Counted from the first letter of the stretch, positions 1 through 10,071 are shown. The stretch: DNA of 64,000 nucleotides from Providencia zhijiangensis (GCF_030315915.2 NZ_CP135990.1:1674001-1738000), one strand, 5' to 3'. Notes: generated by a model not told the origin, from the letters alone. A program made the numbers and translations.

Positions 1-462
1 GGCTTAACGGGGATGATTTTAGTGAAAATCTTGGCACCAGGCTTCTATTCTCGCCAAGATATTCGTACTCCGGTCAGAATTGCGATAGTCACTTTGATCT
101 TGACTCAGTTAATGAACTTAGCCTTTATTGGACCTCTACAACATGCGGGCTTAGCGCTGTCTATTGGGCTGGCGGCATGTTTTAACGCCGGTGTTCTGTA
201 TTGGCAGTTACGCAAGCAAGATATTTTCCAGCCGCTAGCAGGCTGGCGCGGTTTTTTAGTTAAATTGTTTGTTGCCTTGGTGGTGATGGTAGTAGTGCTT
301 TTTGGTGTGTTGCATTTTATGCCACCGTGGCAAGACGGCAATATGCTGATGCGCATGTTACGTTTGATGGGAGTAGTGGTTGTGGGTGCAGGGAGCTATT
401 TTGTGGCGCTGTATGTGTTAGGCTTCCGCCCGCGTGACTTTATGAAGCGCAGTATTGCGTAG
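1..462 (+). CDS. murJ: Lipid II flippase MurJ (C-terminal part, cut by window start)
   Basis: This is the last 153 codons of MurJ (MviN), the inner-membrane flippase that moves lipid II to the periplasmic face for peptidoglycan synthesis. The frame is open from base 1, so the ATG at 13 is internal and the gene starts outside the window. The visible part holds the conserved stretch [17 protein letters not shown] followed by about four hydrophobic segments, as in the end of the MurJ 14-helix fold. It ends with a short basic tail. It converges on amtB, with a hairpin between them. The identification rests on close similarity to the remembered E. coli C-terminus. Confidence 0.95.
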   Translation, partial: GLTGMILVKILAPGFYSRQDIRTPVRIAIVTLILTQLMNLAFIGPLQHAGLALSIGLAACFNAGVLYWQLRKQDIFQPLAGWRGFLVKLFVALVVMVVVLFGVLHFMPPWQDGNMLMRMLRLMGVVVVGAGSYFVALYVLGFRPRDFMKRSIA

Positions 463-500
463 TTCTTAATCCCCATCTGTATTAGCTTTACATCGAACAA

Positions 501-525
501 ACTCCCCCCTCAATCGAGGGGGAGT
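501..525. terminator. Hairpin between convergent murJ and amtB
   Basis: The arms ACTCCCCC and GGGGGAGT close a G+C-rich stem that can extend to CCCTC/GAGGG with one bulge. It lies in the gap between the two convergent stop codons, so it could end both transcripts. No long T run follows on the plus strand; on the minus strand the next bases are TTGTTCG, a modest tract. Confidence 0.55.
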
Positions 526-531
526 AGACTA

Positions 532-1824
532 TTACGGATGATAAGCGCGCTCGCCATGGGTGGTAAGATCCAACCCATCGCACTCTTCTTCTGGGGAAAC
601 CCGCAGACCAACTAGCTTATCCGCCAGTTTAAAGGCGATAAATGCTACAACACCTGACCAAACAATGGTGACCACAATACTCTCAAGCTGTACAAAGACT
701 TGGTGGGATAAAGTGACGTTGTCACGATAACCGAGTCCCCCAAACAGCGTCGAGGTAAATACGCCTGTGAGTACGCAACCAACAATACCGCAGGTGCCAT
801 GGATACCAAAAACATCGCACACATCATCGGCTTTTAACCAACGCTTTAAGACGACAACACCCCAAAGCCCAATAATTCCCCCGACAATACCAATAACAAG
901 CGCACCAATAGGACCAACAGTACCTGCTGCTGGCGTGATAGCGACTAATCCAGAGATACAACCAGAGCAGCTTCCGAGCATCGAAGGTTTTCCTCGCAAT
1001 AACCATTCAGTGAATGTCCATGAAAGGATAGCACCAGCTGTTGCAATCACCGTGTTAATAAACGCCAATGCAGCAACATTATTGGCACTGCCTGCGGAAC
1101 CTGCGTTAAAGCCAAACCACCCAATGTACAGGACTGCGGTACCCATAAAGACCATTGGTAAGTTATGGGGCTTGAGCACCACTTGGCTGTAATCACTGCG
1201 TTTACCCAGCAAATAGGCACCGACCAGTGCAGCGACAGCGGCATTAATGTGCACCACGGTGCCGCCTGCAAAATCGAGAGCGCCATCATCGGCCAGCCAT
1301 CCGCCTTCAGCCCATACCATATGTGCGATAGGCACATAGGAGAAAGTAAACCAAATCACGGTAAAAATCAGGAGTGCAGAGAAACGCACGCGCTCCCCTA
1401 GTGCTCCGACAATTAATGCGAGGGTAATAACCGCAAATGAGCCTTGGAAGGCAACATGGATATACCGATTAATGGAACCTGATAAATCGTCGATGGACAT
1501 CGCGCTTAGAAACGTTAAAGAGCCATCCCCAAAGATTTTATTTCCTGCAGTGAAGGCGAGGCTGTAACCAAAGACAAACCAAAGAATAATCACCACACTA
1601 AAAATCAGCATCACTTGGGTGATCAGCGACAACACGTTTTTGCTGCGTAATAATCCGCCATAAAACAGTGCAATGCCGGGGATGGTCATAAAAAATACCA
1701 ACGCCGTGCAGATCAACATAAAAGCATTATCCGCTTTATCAACGACATTCACTTCCGACGCATAAGCGGGAAGTGCGAAATAACTTAAGGCGAAGAGTGC
1801 GGCAGGCAACCATAATCGTCTCAT
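532..1824 (-). CDS. amtB: Ammonium transporter AmtB
   Basis: 430-residue Amt/MEP/Rh channel that conducts ammonium across the inner membrane under nitrogen limitation. A signal peptide of about 22 residues (ending PAYA) precedes the mature protein, as in E. coli AmtB. About eleven membrane segments follow. The twin pore histidines are visible as H192 (in VVHINAAVAAL) and H342 (in FGIHGTCGIVG). It lies 12 nt after glnK, with a Shine-Dalgarno (GGGAGATAAAGG) in the gap, giving the usual glnK-amtB pair in which GlnK docks on AmtB and blocks the pore. Expression is expected from the sigma54 promoter in front of glnK. What is unusual is the neighbourhood: murJ on one side and argS on the other. Confidence 0.97.
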   Translation of the reverse strand: MRRLWLPAALFALSYFALPAYASEVNVVDKADNAFMLICTALVFFMTIPGIALFYGGLLRSKNVLSLITQVMLIFSVVIILWFVFGYSLAFTAGNKIFGDGSLTFLSAMSIDDLSGSINRYIHVAFQGSFAVITLALIVGALGERVRFSALLIFTVIWFTFSYVPIAHMVWAEGGWLADDGALDFAGGTVVHINAAVAALVGAYLLGKRSDYSQVVLKPHNLPMVFMGTAVLYIGWFGFNAGSAGSANNVAALAFINTVIATAGAILSWTFTEWLLRGKPSMLGSCSGCISGLVAITPAAGTVGPIGALVIGIVGGIIGLWGVVVLKRWLKADDVCDVFGIHGTCGIVGCVLTGVFTSTLFGGLGYRDNVTLSHQVFVQLESIVVTIVWSGVVAFIAFKLADKLVGLRVSPEEECDGLDLTTHGERAYHP

Positions 1825-1836
1825 CCTTTATCTCCC

Positions 1837-2175
1837 TTAGAGTGCGTCATCGCCGGATTCGCTGGTACGAATGCGAACGGCTTGTAGAAGTTCAAAAACA
1901 AACAGCTTTCCATCGCCCACTTTCCCCGTATCTGCGGTACGAATAATCGCATCGAGAGCGGGTTCCAGTAGGTCATCACTGATAGCGATTTCCATTTTGG
2001 TTTTGGGTAGAAAACTCACTTCATATTCTGCACCACGGTAAAGTTCCGCGTGACCTTTCTGTCTGCCATAACCTTTGACTTCACAGATGGTCATCCCTTG
2101 TATTCCTAATTCAGTGAGTGCTTCACGAACATCTTCTAATTTGAACGGTTTAATAATTGCGATGATGTACTTCAT
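1837..2175 (-). CDS. glnK: Nitrogen regulatory PII protein GlnK
   Basis: 112-residue PII signal protein. It senses ATP/ADP and 2-oxoglutarate, is uridylylated on the T-loop, and gates AmtB. The T-loop tyrosine is Y51 in ELYRGAEYEV; the B-loop appears as TGKVGDGKLFV near residues 83-93. The frame is open upstream, but the ATG at 2175 is chosen because it gives the canonical MKYIIAIIKPFKLEDVREAL start and has a strong GGGGG Shine-Dalgarno just before it. It is named GlnK rather than GlnB because it is paired with amtB and has a sigma54 promoter. GlnB is the alternative on sequence alone. Confidence 0.95.
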   Translation of the reverse strand: MKYIIAIIKPFKLEDVREALTELGIQGMTICEVKGYGRQKGHAELYRGAEYEVSFLPKTKMEIAISDDLLEPALDAIIRTADTGKVGDGKLFVFELLQAVRIRTSESGDDAL

Positions 2176-2212
2176 AAATCCCCCTGTCTTTTTGAAAAGG
2201 CAAAAGAGATAA

Positions 2213-2229
2213 AGCAAGCATCGTGCCAA
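2213..2229 (-). promoter_or_regulatory. Sigma54 (RpoN) promoter of glnK-amtB
   Basis: Read on the minus strand the site is TTGGCACGATGCTTGCT. It fits the sigma54 consensus YTGGCACG-N4-TTGCW at every defined position. The -12 element lies about 37 nt before the glnK start codon. Activation by phosphorylated NtrC under nitrogen limitation is expected from family knowledge. Only a weak candidate NtrC dyad (2287-2307) was seen upstream. Confidence 0.9.
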
Positions 2230-2384
2230 ATGTTAAATTTTTGTTTTTAGGGTGTAATGGATTGAAATGAGGGAAATAATGAGAGGTTGCTCACCAAATA
2301 AGTGCAAACTGACTATCGGTTACAAAAAGTTGCTCAAAAATAGTGCAGACAAGAAGATGAAAAATAGAGAATGGAAGTTGGATA

Positions 2385-2410
2385 GTAAAAAGCCCACCGA
2401 AGTGGGCTTT
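2385..2410 (-). terminator. Rho-independent terminator of argS
   Basis: A perfect 9-bp stem AAAGCCCAC/GTGGGCTTT encloses a 4-nt loop (TTCG on the minus strand). It is followed on the minus strand by a T run (TTTTTAC) and lies about 20 nt after the argS stop codon. Confidence 0.9.
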
Positions 2411-2427
2411 AAACAAAAGAATAAAAC

Positions 2428-4158
2428 TTACATTCTTTCGACGGTTTCGATACCTAATGTATCCAGACCCGCTTTTAAGGTTTTTTGCGTTAATAAGGCC
2501 AGTTTTAAACGGCTTTGACGCTGTGCATCGGTGTCTGCGGACAAAATAGGGCAATGTTCGTAGAAACTAGAGAACAGACCCGCTAAGTCATACAGATACG
2601 CACACATAACGTGTGGCGTCCCTTCACGCGCAACCGTTAAGATAGTCTCTTCAAATTGCATTAAACGCGTTGCCAATGCCATTTCGTGTGGTGCTTCTAA
2701 TACGATTGGCAGCGTTAAATCCGCTTCGGTAATGTCTGCTTTTTTGAAGATAGAGGCAACGCGGGTATAGGCATATTGCATATATGGCGCGGTATTACCT
2801 TCAAAAGCTAACATATTGTCCCAATCGAAAATGTAGTCAGTGGTACGGTTTTTAGACAGATCTGCATATTTAACCGCGCCGATACCCACGACATTCGCAA
2901 GATTCAGCAATTCCTCTTCTGCCATATCCGGGTTTTTCTCACGGATCAGCGTTTGAGCACGTTCAACGGCTTCATCTAACAGGTCGGACAGACGAACAGT
3001 ACCGCCTGAACGGGTTTTGAATGGCTTACCATCTTTTCCTAACATCATGCCAAACATATGGTGCTCAAGCGCCATGGATTCTGGGATATAACCCGCTTTA
3101 CGGACAATAGTCCAAGCTTGCATTAAATGTTGATGCTGGCGGGAGTCGATGTAATACAAGGAGCGATCCGCATGCAAGGTTTCATAACGGTATTTTGCAC
3201 AGGCGATGTCGGTGGTGGTGTACAGGAAACCGCCATCTTTCTTCTGGACGATAACGCCCATCGGTTCGCCTTCTTTGTTCTTGAATTCATCAAGGAAAAC
3301 GACGGTTGCGCCTTCACTTTCTACGGCTAAACCTTTGGCTTTCAGGTCGGCAACGATGCCTGGTAGCATGCTGTTATACAGGCTTTCACCCATCACATCG
3401 TCTTCCGTTAACGTAACGTTTAAACGGCGATAAGTTTCTTGGTTTTGTTGCATGGTGATATCAACCAGTTTACGCCACATTTTGCGGCAGTATTCATCAC
3501 CAGATTGTAATTTCACAACGTAACCACGAGCACGAACGGCAAAGTCTTCATCTTCGTCGTAATGTTTTTTCGCTTCGCGGTAGAATTCTTCGAGATCTGA
3601 AAGTGCCATGTCGCTAGCATCTTCATTTTGCACTTTTTCTAAGTAAGCAATTAGCATCCCGAATTGTGTGCCCCAGTCGCCCACGTGGTTAGCGCGGATC
3701 ACTTTGTGACCGATAAATTCTTGGGTACGTGCCGCAGCATCACCAATAATGGTGGAGCGTAAATGACCAACGTGCATCTGTTTCGCAACGTTAGGCGCCG
3801 AGTAGTCAATCACGATGGTTTCGGCTTTAACTGGTGCGAGGCCTAAACGGTCGCTGGTCAGCGCGCTTTCTGCGTGAGTTGCAATCCATGTTGGGTCGAT
3901 AAAAATGTTGATGAAACCGGGACCGGCGATTTCAATTTTTGATGCGATACCTTCGAGATCTAATTGGCTAACAATTTGCTCGGCCAGTTGTCGGGGAGGC
4001 AGGCCCATTTTTTTCGCAGCTCCCATCACGCCGTTAGCCTGATAGTCACCAAATTGCGCTTTAGCTGATTGACGAACAAGGGCGTCACAGCCTTCTGGAG
4101 CTCCCGCTGCTAGCATTGCAGCACTGATTTTATCTGAAAGAATAGCCTGAATATTCAC
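2428..4158 (-). CDS. argS: Arginyl-tRNA synthetase
   Basis: 576-residue class I synthetase charging tRNA-Arg in the cytoplasm; E. coli ArgS is 577 residues. The N-terminal Add-1 domain (about residues 1-100) contacts the tRNA D-loop. The HIGH-type signature is HVGH at 129-132 inside [16 protein letters not shown]. The usual KMSKS sequence is not obvious, which is normal for many ArgRS enzymes; the region reads [14 protein letters not shown]. The C-terminal DALR anticodon-binding domain ends at the terminus ETVERM. It is divergent from yecM, the same neighbour as in E. coli, and carries its own terminator. Confidence 0.98.
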   Translation of the reverse strand: MNIQAILSDKISAAMLAAGAPEGCDALVRQSAKAQFGDYQANGVMGAAKKMGLPPRQLAEQIVSQLDLEGIASKIEIAGPGFINIFIDPTWIATHAESALTSDRLGLAPVKAETIVIDYSAPNVAKQMHVGHLRSTIIGDAAARTQEFIGHKVIRANHVGDWGTQFGMLIAYLEKVQNEDASDMALSDLEEFYREAKKHYDEDEDFAVRARGYVVKLQSGDEYCRKMWRKLVDITMQQNQETYRRLNVTLTEDDVMGESLYNSMLPGIVADLKAKGLAVESEGATVVFLDEFKNKEGEPMGVIVQKKDGGFLYTTTDIACAKYRYETLHADRSLYYIDSRQHQHLMQAWTIVRKAGYIPESMALEHHMFGMMLGKDGKPFKTRSGGTVRLSDLLDEAVERAQTLIREKNPDMAEEELLNLANVVGIGAVKYADLSKNRTTDYIFDWDNMLAFEGNTAPYMQYAYTRVASIFKKADITEADLTLPIVLEAPHEMALATRLMQFEETILTVAREGTPHVMCAYLYDLAGLFSSFYEHCPILSADTDAQRQSRLKLALLTQKTLKAGLDTLGIETVERM

Positions 4159-4327
4159 CGGATTACCTTAAATAACGAACATAGTTACCGCATTGTGCCA
4201 TTTCATGGGCGTAACTAAAAGGTGGAAGAGAAAAAACGGCAGGTTTTATACCATATTTTGGGGGAGTCGTGCTACAGTCTGGCGCTTGTTTCACTTTTTA
4301 TTATCTTTGTTTTCTATTTATAGAGTC

Positions 4328-4888
4328 ATGTTAATGCTAGATTTCGATAAAATTCCTCAGTTAAATGATCTATGGTGCGACCTGCCGGACTTTGATCAAA
4401 AGGTTGCGGCGATGGCGCACTCTCTCAATCTTTCCTTGACTGATTATATGATTGACCATATTTCCGTACGTTGCCACCATCAGGAAACTGCTGAGCGTTG
4501 GCATGACGGCCTATTACAATGCGCTGAATTACTTTCTGATAACCTGATTAACGGTCGCCCAATTCGTCTTTATGATCTGAAAAAGCCCATTCAAATCGCT
4601 GGGCAGGATGTCTATATTATTGAGCTCCCTTTTCCTAAAGATAAAACTTATCCTCAAGAGAGCTGGGAACATATTGAAATGGTCATTGAGGTCGCGCCAG
4701 AATTATTGGAAGAGACGGCGCGTCGTTTATTACCGGATACGTTACCGGAAGGATACTCCTATAAAGTGAGTCAACCTAAAGGCCAGCAAGAAAGACTGCC
4801 AAATCCGACTTTGGCCGTGACAAACGGCTTAATTACTCTCAAATATCACCCATTTTCCCTTAGAAACATCGTTGAAAGCGAAAAATAA
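4328..4888 (+). CDS. yecM: VOC-family protein YecM
   Basis: 186-residue cytoplasmic protein of the YecM family, which has a vicinal-oxygen-chelate-like fold and no firmly known function. Conserved stretches are DHISVRCHHQETAERW, NGRPIRLYDL, ESWEHIEMVIE and LPNPTLAVTNG. The reading frame is open far upstream (from 4193), but that extension is not family-like. The ATG at 4328 or the one at 4334 gives the expected length; no strong Shine-Dalgarno decides between them. It sits between argS and cutC as in E. coli. Confidence 0.9.
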   Translation: MLMLDFDKIPQLNDLWCDLPDFDQKVAAMAHSLNLSLTDYMIDHISVRCHHQETAERWHDGLLQCAELLSDNLINGRPIRLYDLKKPIQIAGQDVYIIELPFPKDKTYPQESWEHIEMVIEVAPELLEETARRLLPDTLPEGYSYKVSQPKGQQERLPNPTLAVTNGLITLKYHPFSLRNIVESEK

Positions 4889-5065
4889 GTGATGCAATTA
4901 ACGTTATTGATCATTATTTAGAGCCAACTCTAAATGGTGTGATATCACGCAGATAACATTTAACAAAAAGTGGCATAGTTAGTTGAATGCCTAATAAAAA
5001 GCACGTTTTGACCCTCAATTTTCAGCTCATATTCTACTGAGCTTATGACCATTTTGGAGATCTTC

Positions 5066-5827
5066 ATGGCGAAACTGGAAATTTGCTGTTTTGGTATAGA
5101 GTGCGCCGAAGTCGCGCAAGAATATGGTGCAAATCGCATTGAGCTCTGTTCGGGGGCAGCAGATGGGGGGCTAACACCAAGCTACGGCTATTTAAAACTG
5201 GCGAGAGAGAAACTTCATATTCCTGTTCATCCCATTATTCGTCCTCGTGGTGGTGATTTTTGCTATAACGTGAGTGAATTTGATGTGATCCGTGAGGATT
5301 TACAGATGATCAAGGAGATGGGGTTTCCTGGCGCAGTGGTGGGGATCTTAGATACAGAAGGGCGCATTGATATCGAACGGATGCAGACCTTAATGGAAAT
5401 TGCGAATGGAATGGAGATTACTTTCCATCGTGCTTTTGATATGTGTATCAATCCGTTACTGGCATTAGAGCAACTTAAAAACCTTGGGGTGGCACGTATT
5501 TTAACATCCGGTCAGCAACAAAGTGCTGAATTAGGTTTACCACTACTGAAAGAGTTGCACGAAAAAAGCCGTGAAATGAATGGTCCAATCATTATGGCTG
5601 GCGCGGGGGTTCGGTTGGCGAATATGACCAAGTTTATGGAAATTGGTCTAACGGAAGTGCACAGCTCCGCAGGGAAAACCGTTCCTTCCAGTATGAATTA
5701 CCGCAAAGCGGGTGTAACCATGGCTTCAAACAGTGAAACCGATGAGTTCACACACTACTGTGTTGATGGGCCAACGGTGGAAGCGATGATGGACTTTATT
5801 TCTATAACGGAAAAAGTGCCTGCATAA
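5066..5827 (+). CDS. cutC: CutC family protein
   Basis: 253-residue TIM-barrel protein of the CutC family, long annotated as copper homeostasis. In E. coli the copper phenotype was later ascribed largely to the small RNA MicL made from the cutC 3' region, so the role of the protein itself is open. The start at 5066 (MAKLEICC) follows a GGAG about 7 nt upstream; an earlier in-frame ATG at 5045 lacks a site. Motifs seen: [35 protein letters not shown] and VHSSAGK. A hairpin-rich 3' region follows. Confidence 0.95.
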   Translation: MAKLEICCFGIECAEVAQEYGANRIELCSGAADGGLTPSYGYLKLAREKLHIPVHPIIRPRGGDFCYNVSEFDVIREDLQMIKEMGFPGAVVGILDTEGRIDIERMQTLMEIANGMEITFHRAFDMCINPLLALEQLKNLGVARILTSGQQQSAELGLPLLKELHEKSREMNGPIIMAGAGVRLANMTKFMEIGLTEVHSSAGKTVPSSMNYRKAGVTMASNSETDEFTHYCVDGPTVEAMMDFISITEKVPA

Positions 5828-5869
5828 ATCATAAATTCGGAATAGGACTGACTGAATTTACGATAGGGA

Positions 5870-6070
5870 GAGTTAAGATAGGGAGGCTAAATACCTCCCT
5901 GAGGTTGAAGACAAAGAGGGATAAAAGCGTGGTTTTTCCCTCTTTGTGTTATCAGGCGAAAATCAATGAATTGATTTTCCTTGTTAATTTTACAACCCCA
6001 AAAGAGCCATTTCCAAACCTGATAGGTTTGTCAATGGTCTAAGGGAGGTTAAATACCTCCCTTTGTTTTT
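5870..6070 (+). ncRNA. Structured cutC 3' region, possible small RNA
   Basis: Five hairpins are packed into 200 bases: GGGAGG/CCTCCC (5881-5899), ACAAAGAGGG/CCCTCTTTGT (5911-5947), AAAATCAA/TTGATTTT (5959-5978), AAACCT/AGGTTT (6015-6029) and AAGGGAGG/CCTCCCTT (6041-6063). The last is followed by TTGTTTTT and looks like a genuine terminator. The first and last hairpins share an almost identical core (GGGAGG-YTAAATA-CCTCCC). In E. coli the sRNA MicL is made from the cutC 3' end, so a counterpart here is plausible. No clear sigmaE promoter was identified, so this call is an inference. Confidence 0.4.
6041..6070 (+). terminator. Terminator ending the cutC transcript
   Basis: An 8-bp stem AAGGGAGG/CCTCCCTT with a 7-nt loop is followed by TTGTTTTT. 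It lies about 215 nt after the cutC stop codon and 58 nt before the next start codon. Confidence 0.75.
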
Positions 6071-6127
6071 AGATTTTTGAACTGAGTAAAAACTAAAAAC
6101 CGCTGAATGAATTTTAAGGAAAAAATC

Positions 6128-6556
6128 ATGCTGAAAAAAATTGTCTTAACTTCATCACTTTTGCTCATCACAACTTCCTCGTTTGCTTTTTCATTAGCTG
6201 AAAAAGAGAAGCACCAAAAGTATGAAACGGAAGTTTCCTCTCAAATCTCTGCATTAAATAAAACCTGTGGGTCAGACATTAAAGCGAACTTTGATTGGGC
6301 AACCTTTTCAAAAGAGCAACTCGAAACCATTGGTATCGATGGTTATAGCAAAGAGATGCTCAAGGGAATAGCCAATGTCTGTGAACACTCTGAACTCGCA
6401 AAACAGTCAGTCGGTGAGAAAATCAAAAACATTACCTATTCCTATACCAAGCCTAGAGCGATTGAGTTAAAAGATGGCACGCTATCATTAGGCATGGACT
6501 TTGATTCGGCTAATGACGCAAAAGCGGTTGAAGAGTATTTAATGAATAATTTGTAG
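6128..6556 (+). CDS. Exported hypothetical protein
   Basis: 142-residue protein with a clear signal peptide (MLKKIVLTSSLLLITTSSFA, then FSLAEKEKHQKYE), so probably periplasmic. The start at 6128 has AAGGA upstream (in TTTTAAGGAAAAAATC). The mature part is mostly polar and predicted helical, with two cysteines (in KTCGSDIK and ANVCEHSE) that could form a disulfide. No family is recognised. It has its own terminator and follows the cutC terminator, so it is probably a single-gene unit. Confidence 0.75.
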   Translation: MLKKIVLTSSLLLITTSSFAFSLAEKEKHQKYETEVSSQISALNKTCGSDIKANFDWATFSKEQLETIGIDGYSKEMLKGIANVCEHSELAKQSVGEKIKNITYSYTKPRAIELKDGTLSLGMDFDSANDAKAVEEYLMNNL

Positions 6557-6562
6557 TCGTTA

Positions 6563-6620
6563 TTTTTGTGGCACAAAAATAAAAACCCCCGTGAGTTGTC
6601 GATAAACTTTTGGGGGTTTT
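6563..6620. terminator. Double hairpin between the exported protein gene and cmoB
   Basis: There are two dyads: TTTTTGTG-GC-ACAAAAA (6563-6579), and AAAACCCCC paired with GGGGGTTTT (6582-6620) across a 20-nt loop. The second is followed by GTTATG on the plus strand and by an A/T-rich tract on the minus strand, so it could end both convergent genes. Confidence 0.7.
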
Positions 6621-6657
6621 GTTATGTACGGCCGGTGAGAATTGTCGCCTGACAAGA

Positions 6658-7628
6658 TTACGGTTTTTTCGCCACTAAAATCGCACGTAGAGGGGCTGGA
6701 TACCCTTCGATGGTTTTGGTTTGATCATTAGGGTCTAAAAATTCTGCTAATGAATCCGTTGGCATCCACTCTGTACGGCGCTGTTCGTCTAACGAAGTCA
6801 CGGCTTGGTCAACAATGCGTACGTCGACAAAACCACATTTCTCTAACCACACTTTGAGCATTTTGGCGGAAGGAATAAAGTAAACGTTGCGCATTTGTGC
6901 ATAGCGATCGCCGGGGATCAGGCATTGGAATTCATCACCTTCAATCACCAAACTTTCCAACACTAACTCACCTTCACTGACGAGTTGGTCTTTTAACTGC
7001 CATAAATGGTCGAGTGGGGAGCGACGATGATACAGAACGCCCATAGAGAATACGGTATCAAAGGCTTTTAATGCTGGCAGTTGTTCGATACCGAGCGGCA
7101 GTAAATGTGCGCGTTGGTCATCACCTAACAGTTTTCTAACGGCTTCAAATTGGCATAAAAACAGTTCGGTAGGATCGATACCGACGACAAACTCCGCTTC
7201 TTCGCCCAGCATACGCCACATGTGGTAGCCACTTCCGCAGCCTACATCTAATACATGGCGGCCTTTTAATGGGGAAATATGTGGCAGAACGCGATCCCAT
7301 TTCCAATCTGAACGCCATTCGGTATCGATATTGACGCCATATAGGGAAAATGGCCCTTTACGCCATGGTTTCAACTGCCCTAAGATATTGTTTAAACGGC
7401 GAGTTTCGCCTTCGGTTAATTCTGGGTCGCGCGTCGCAGTAACGCTATTTTTAATATCTAACTGGGTCGGCGTCATCACTGGCAGGTTATCTAACATTTT
7501 CTCCCATGAAGAGAACCCACCGTGTAGACCTTCTTTTTTCCATGCCACCAGTTGAGCGGGCAGGGTTTCTAACCAATGGCTAAGAGGGCCAACGGCAATT
7601 TGTTGATAAAAACGACCGAAATCGATCA

Positions 7629-7629
<1 letters not shown>
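6658..7629 (-). CDS. cmoB: tRNA U34 carboxymethyltransferase CmoB
   Basis: 323-residue SAM-type methyltransferase fold. It transfers the carboxymethyl group of carboxy-SAM (made by CmoA) to 5-hydroxyuridine-34 of tRNAs, giving cmo5U for expanded wobble reading. The nucleotide-binding motif I is [16 protein letters not shown] (about residues 122-137), followed by the acidic motif [12 protein letters not shown]. The length equals E. coli CmoB. Its ATG overlaps the cmoA stop by one base (TAATG), so the two are translationally coupled. Confidence 0.97.
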
Positions 7630-8390
<761 letters not shown>

Positions 8391-8489
8391 TTAATTAGCA
8401 GAACAAAAGTAGTGGCGGATTGTAGCAGAAAGGCATATGACCTGAAAACAACATAACCTGAAAAACAATCCGCACAGAAGCTAAGGAAA

Positions 8490-8888
8490 TTAAAAGGAGA
8501 ACGACACCATTTGTACCCAAGGTAGGTAATAGGCATTGGCGATGACCATCAAGGCGAGAGCCAGATAAGTCCCCATCATTCCCATTCGACGTTGTGAATA
8601 GTCATGGTTTTTTAAACCGTAAGAGTGGAGCATGCGGCTTGCAATCAGCAGAATGCCACAAACATGGATCATCCAAACTTTGGCGCCATTCATTTCCATT
8701 AACAGTAATAAAATTAATGAAATTGGAATGTACTCGATGGCATTGCCATGCACACGGATAGCGGTTTGCAATTCAGAAAACCCACCATCGCCAACAGACA
8801 CACGGTACTGATTTCTTAGCTTTACGACATGGAGTGATAATCTCAGTATCAGTAAGGCTCCTAGTACAGCGTATAAAGAACTGACCAT
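8490..8888 (-). CDS. yecN: MAPEG family membrane protein YecN
   Basis: 132-residue inner-membrane protein with four predicted helices and the MAPEG signature (FSELQTAIRVHGNAIEYIPI, residues 39-58). MAPEG proteins include glutathione-dependent membrane enzymes in eukaryotes; the role of bacterial YecN is unknown. It matches E. coli YecN closely over its whole length and keeps the same neighbour, cmoA, upstream of which it lies on the same strand. Confidence 0.93.
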   Translation of the reverse strand: MVSSLYAVLGALLILRLSLHVVKLRNQYRVSVGDGGFSELQTAIRVHGNAIEYIPISLILLLLMEMNGAKVWMIHVCGILLIASRMLHSYGLKNHDYSQRRMGMMGTYLALALMVIANAYYLPWVQMVSFSF

Positions 8889-8993
8889 TTTTTACTCTAC
8901 CTCTATGGAGATAAATTAAATTTTCTAAATTTTAAAACCTAATCAGTAAATCTACAAATAGAAATATATCGCTATTGATAATTCATTTTTGAA

Positions 8994-9398
8994 TTACTTA
9001 ATGAGATTATCCGCTTTGAGCTGTGCCAAGACAGCAATCGCAGTGATAGAGCAGCGGTCTGCATCATTGGAATCTAGCCACGCTAATTCAGCAATTTCAG
9101 CCGCGGGTTGAGGGATGCCGTCATAATCGGCTTGGTAGCAACGGATACAAACCTGAGTGCCATCTTGTTTGCCATCAGCCAATCCGGTGAATTCTCCGTA
9201 GAAACGGATGGATTCAGGGTGCAAGGTTAATGTGAGTTCTTCATCGATTTCGCGAGAAAGCGCCTGTTGGTCAGTTTCACCTTGTTCACGTTTCCCGCCA
9301 GGAATATAAAATAAGGTTTTATTATGGGAACGTACCATGGCAACTTTGCTATTATGGATGGTAATTAAACCTAATTTATCAATAATTTTAGTGCTCAT
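8994..9398 (-). CDS. NUDIX hydrolase
   Basis: 134-residue NUDIX pyrophosphohydrolase. The Nudix box is complete (GGKREQGETDQQALSREIDE followed by EL, about residues 34-55), with the expected G-x5-E-x7-RE-x2-EE spacing, so a divalent metal site should be intact. The substrate cannot be told from the sequence. The ATG at 9398 has AAGGCT upstream. It is not the nudB gene, which lies downstream of aspS in this window. Confidence 0.88.
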   Translation of the reverse strand: MSTKIIDKLGLITIHNSKVAMVRSHNKTLFYIPGGKREQGETDQQALSREIDEELTLTLHPESIRFYGEFTGLADGKQDGTQVCIRCYQADYDGIPQPAAEIAELAWLDSNDADRCSITAIAVLAQLKADNLIK

Positions 9399-9470
9399 TT
9401 TTAGCCTTAACGCGTTGTCGTTTGTCGTGACTCACAGAAAAGAGCAGGTGATTTTACACCTGCACCGACA

Positions 9471-9809
9471 TTATTTTTTCTCGATAACTTTGACTAACTC
9501 ATAACGGATGCTTGGGGCATCAGCGGGTGGGTTAGGCACATCAAACTGTTGCACCTCTAGCACGTAGTTATAGCCCGGTTCATAGCTGAATCCTTGAATG
9601 GATGAGTAAAAATATTGCCAATCATCAGTTGGCTTTTCTTTAACTTTCATGCATTTCATCGGTGCAACGCCGACACAGTCAGCCAGAGAGGAGTCGATAT
9701 AAAAGATTTTATTGTTGCTGTTGGTGGGCTTCATCGTATTGGTATTATTTCCGTTTTGGCATCCTGCAAGCAGAACAAGAAGGGATGATGCGAGTAGAAT
9801 TTTTTTCAT
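9471..9809 (-). CDS. DUF4377 lipoprotein
   Basis: 112-residue putative lipoprotein. The start at 9809 (MKKILLASSLLVLLAGCQNG) has GAGGAAC upstream and gives a type II signal peptide with lipobox LLAGC, so the mature protein begins at C18. The C-terminal part (ADCVGVAPMKCMKVKE, then PGYNYVLEVQQFDVPNPPAD) matches the DUF4377 family as remembered; its function is unknown. Two further cysteines probably form a disulfide. The reading frame extends further upstream (to 9905) but without a signal. Confidence 0.82.
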   Translation of the reverse strand: MKKILLASSLLVLLAGCQNGNNTNTMKPTNSNNKIFYIDSSLADCVGVAPMKCMKVKEKPTDDWQYFYSSIQGFSYEPGYNYVLEVQQFDVPNPPADAPSIRYELVKVIEKK

Positions 9810-9977
9810 AAAGGTTCCTCTAGTTTCAGGCAAAAGTGTCTGAATATGAGTAATTATAGCAAAATGAAACGGGTAATTATTCCCAAAAAAATTATGATCT
9901 AACAAACAATCAGATTTTAATCATCAATTAGATGAGCAACTTTTCTTAGATTAGTTACGATCGTTTTGATAGATAAG

Positions 9978-10008
9978 AACCATTTTTATTGATTGGAGAT
10001 GGTTTTTT
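9978..10008 (+). terminator. Weak terminator-like hairpin upstream of aspS
   Basis: AACCAT pairs with ATGGTT across 15 nt and is followed by a run of T. The stem is only 6 bp. Nothing obvious is transcribed into it from the left, so it could be a chance structure. Confidence 0.3.
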
Positions 10009-10065
10009 TGTATCAATTTCGCAGTTAAGCTGTATAGCAAACTGTTTGTCTAACAGAATTTCCTA

Positions 10066-10071
10066 TATAAT
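10066..10071 (+). promoter_or_regulatory. Probable -10 element of the aspS promoter
   Basis: A perfect TATAAT lies 90 nt before the aspS start codon. The matching -35 region is poor (TGTTTG at 10043-10048 with 17-bp spacing), so only the -10 is convincing. Confidence 0.5.

Noticed and set aside
767..1192. 141-codon open frame on the strand opposite amtB
   Set aside because: It is the antisense shadow of a well-conserved transporter gene and has no ribosome site or family features.
2287..2307. NtrC binding site upstream of the glnK sigma54 promoter
   Set aside because: TTGC and GCAA form a loose dyad, but the spacing is two bases off the NtrC consensus and the core bases do not fit well.
4939..4948. 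CRP-like palindrome GTGATATCAC between yecM and cutC
   Set aside because: The half sites are not separated by the six bases CRP needs; it is a short palindrome only.
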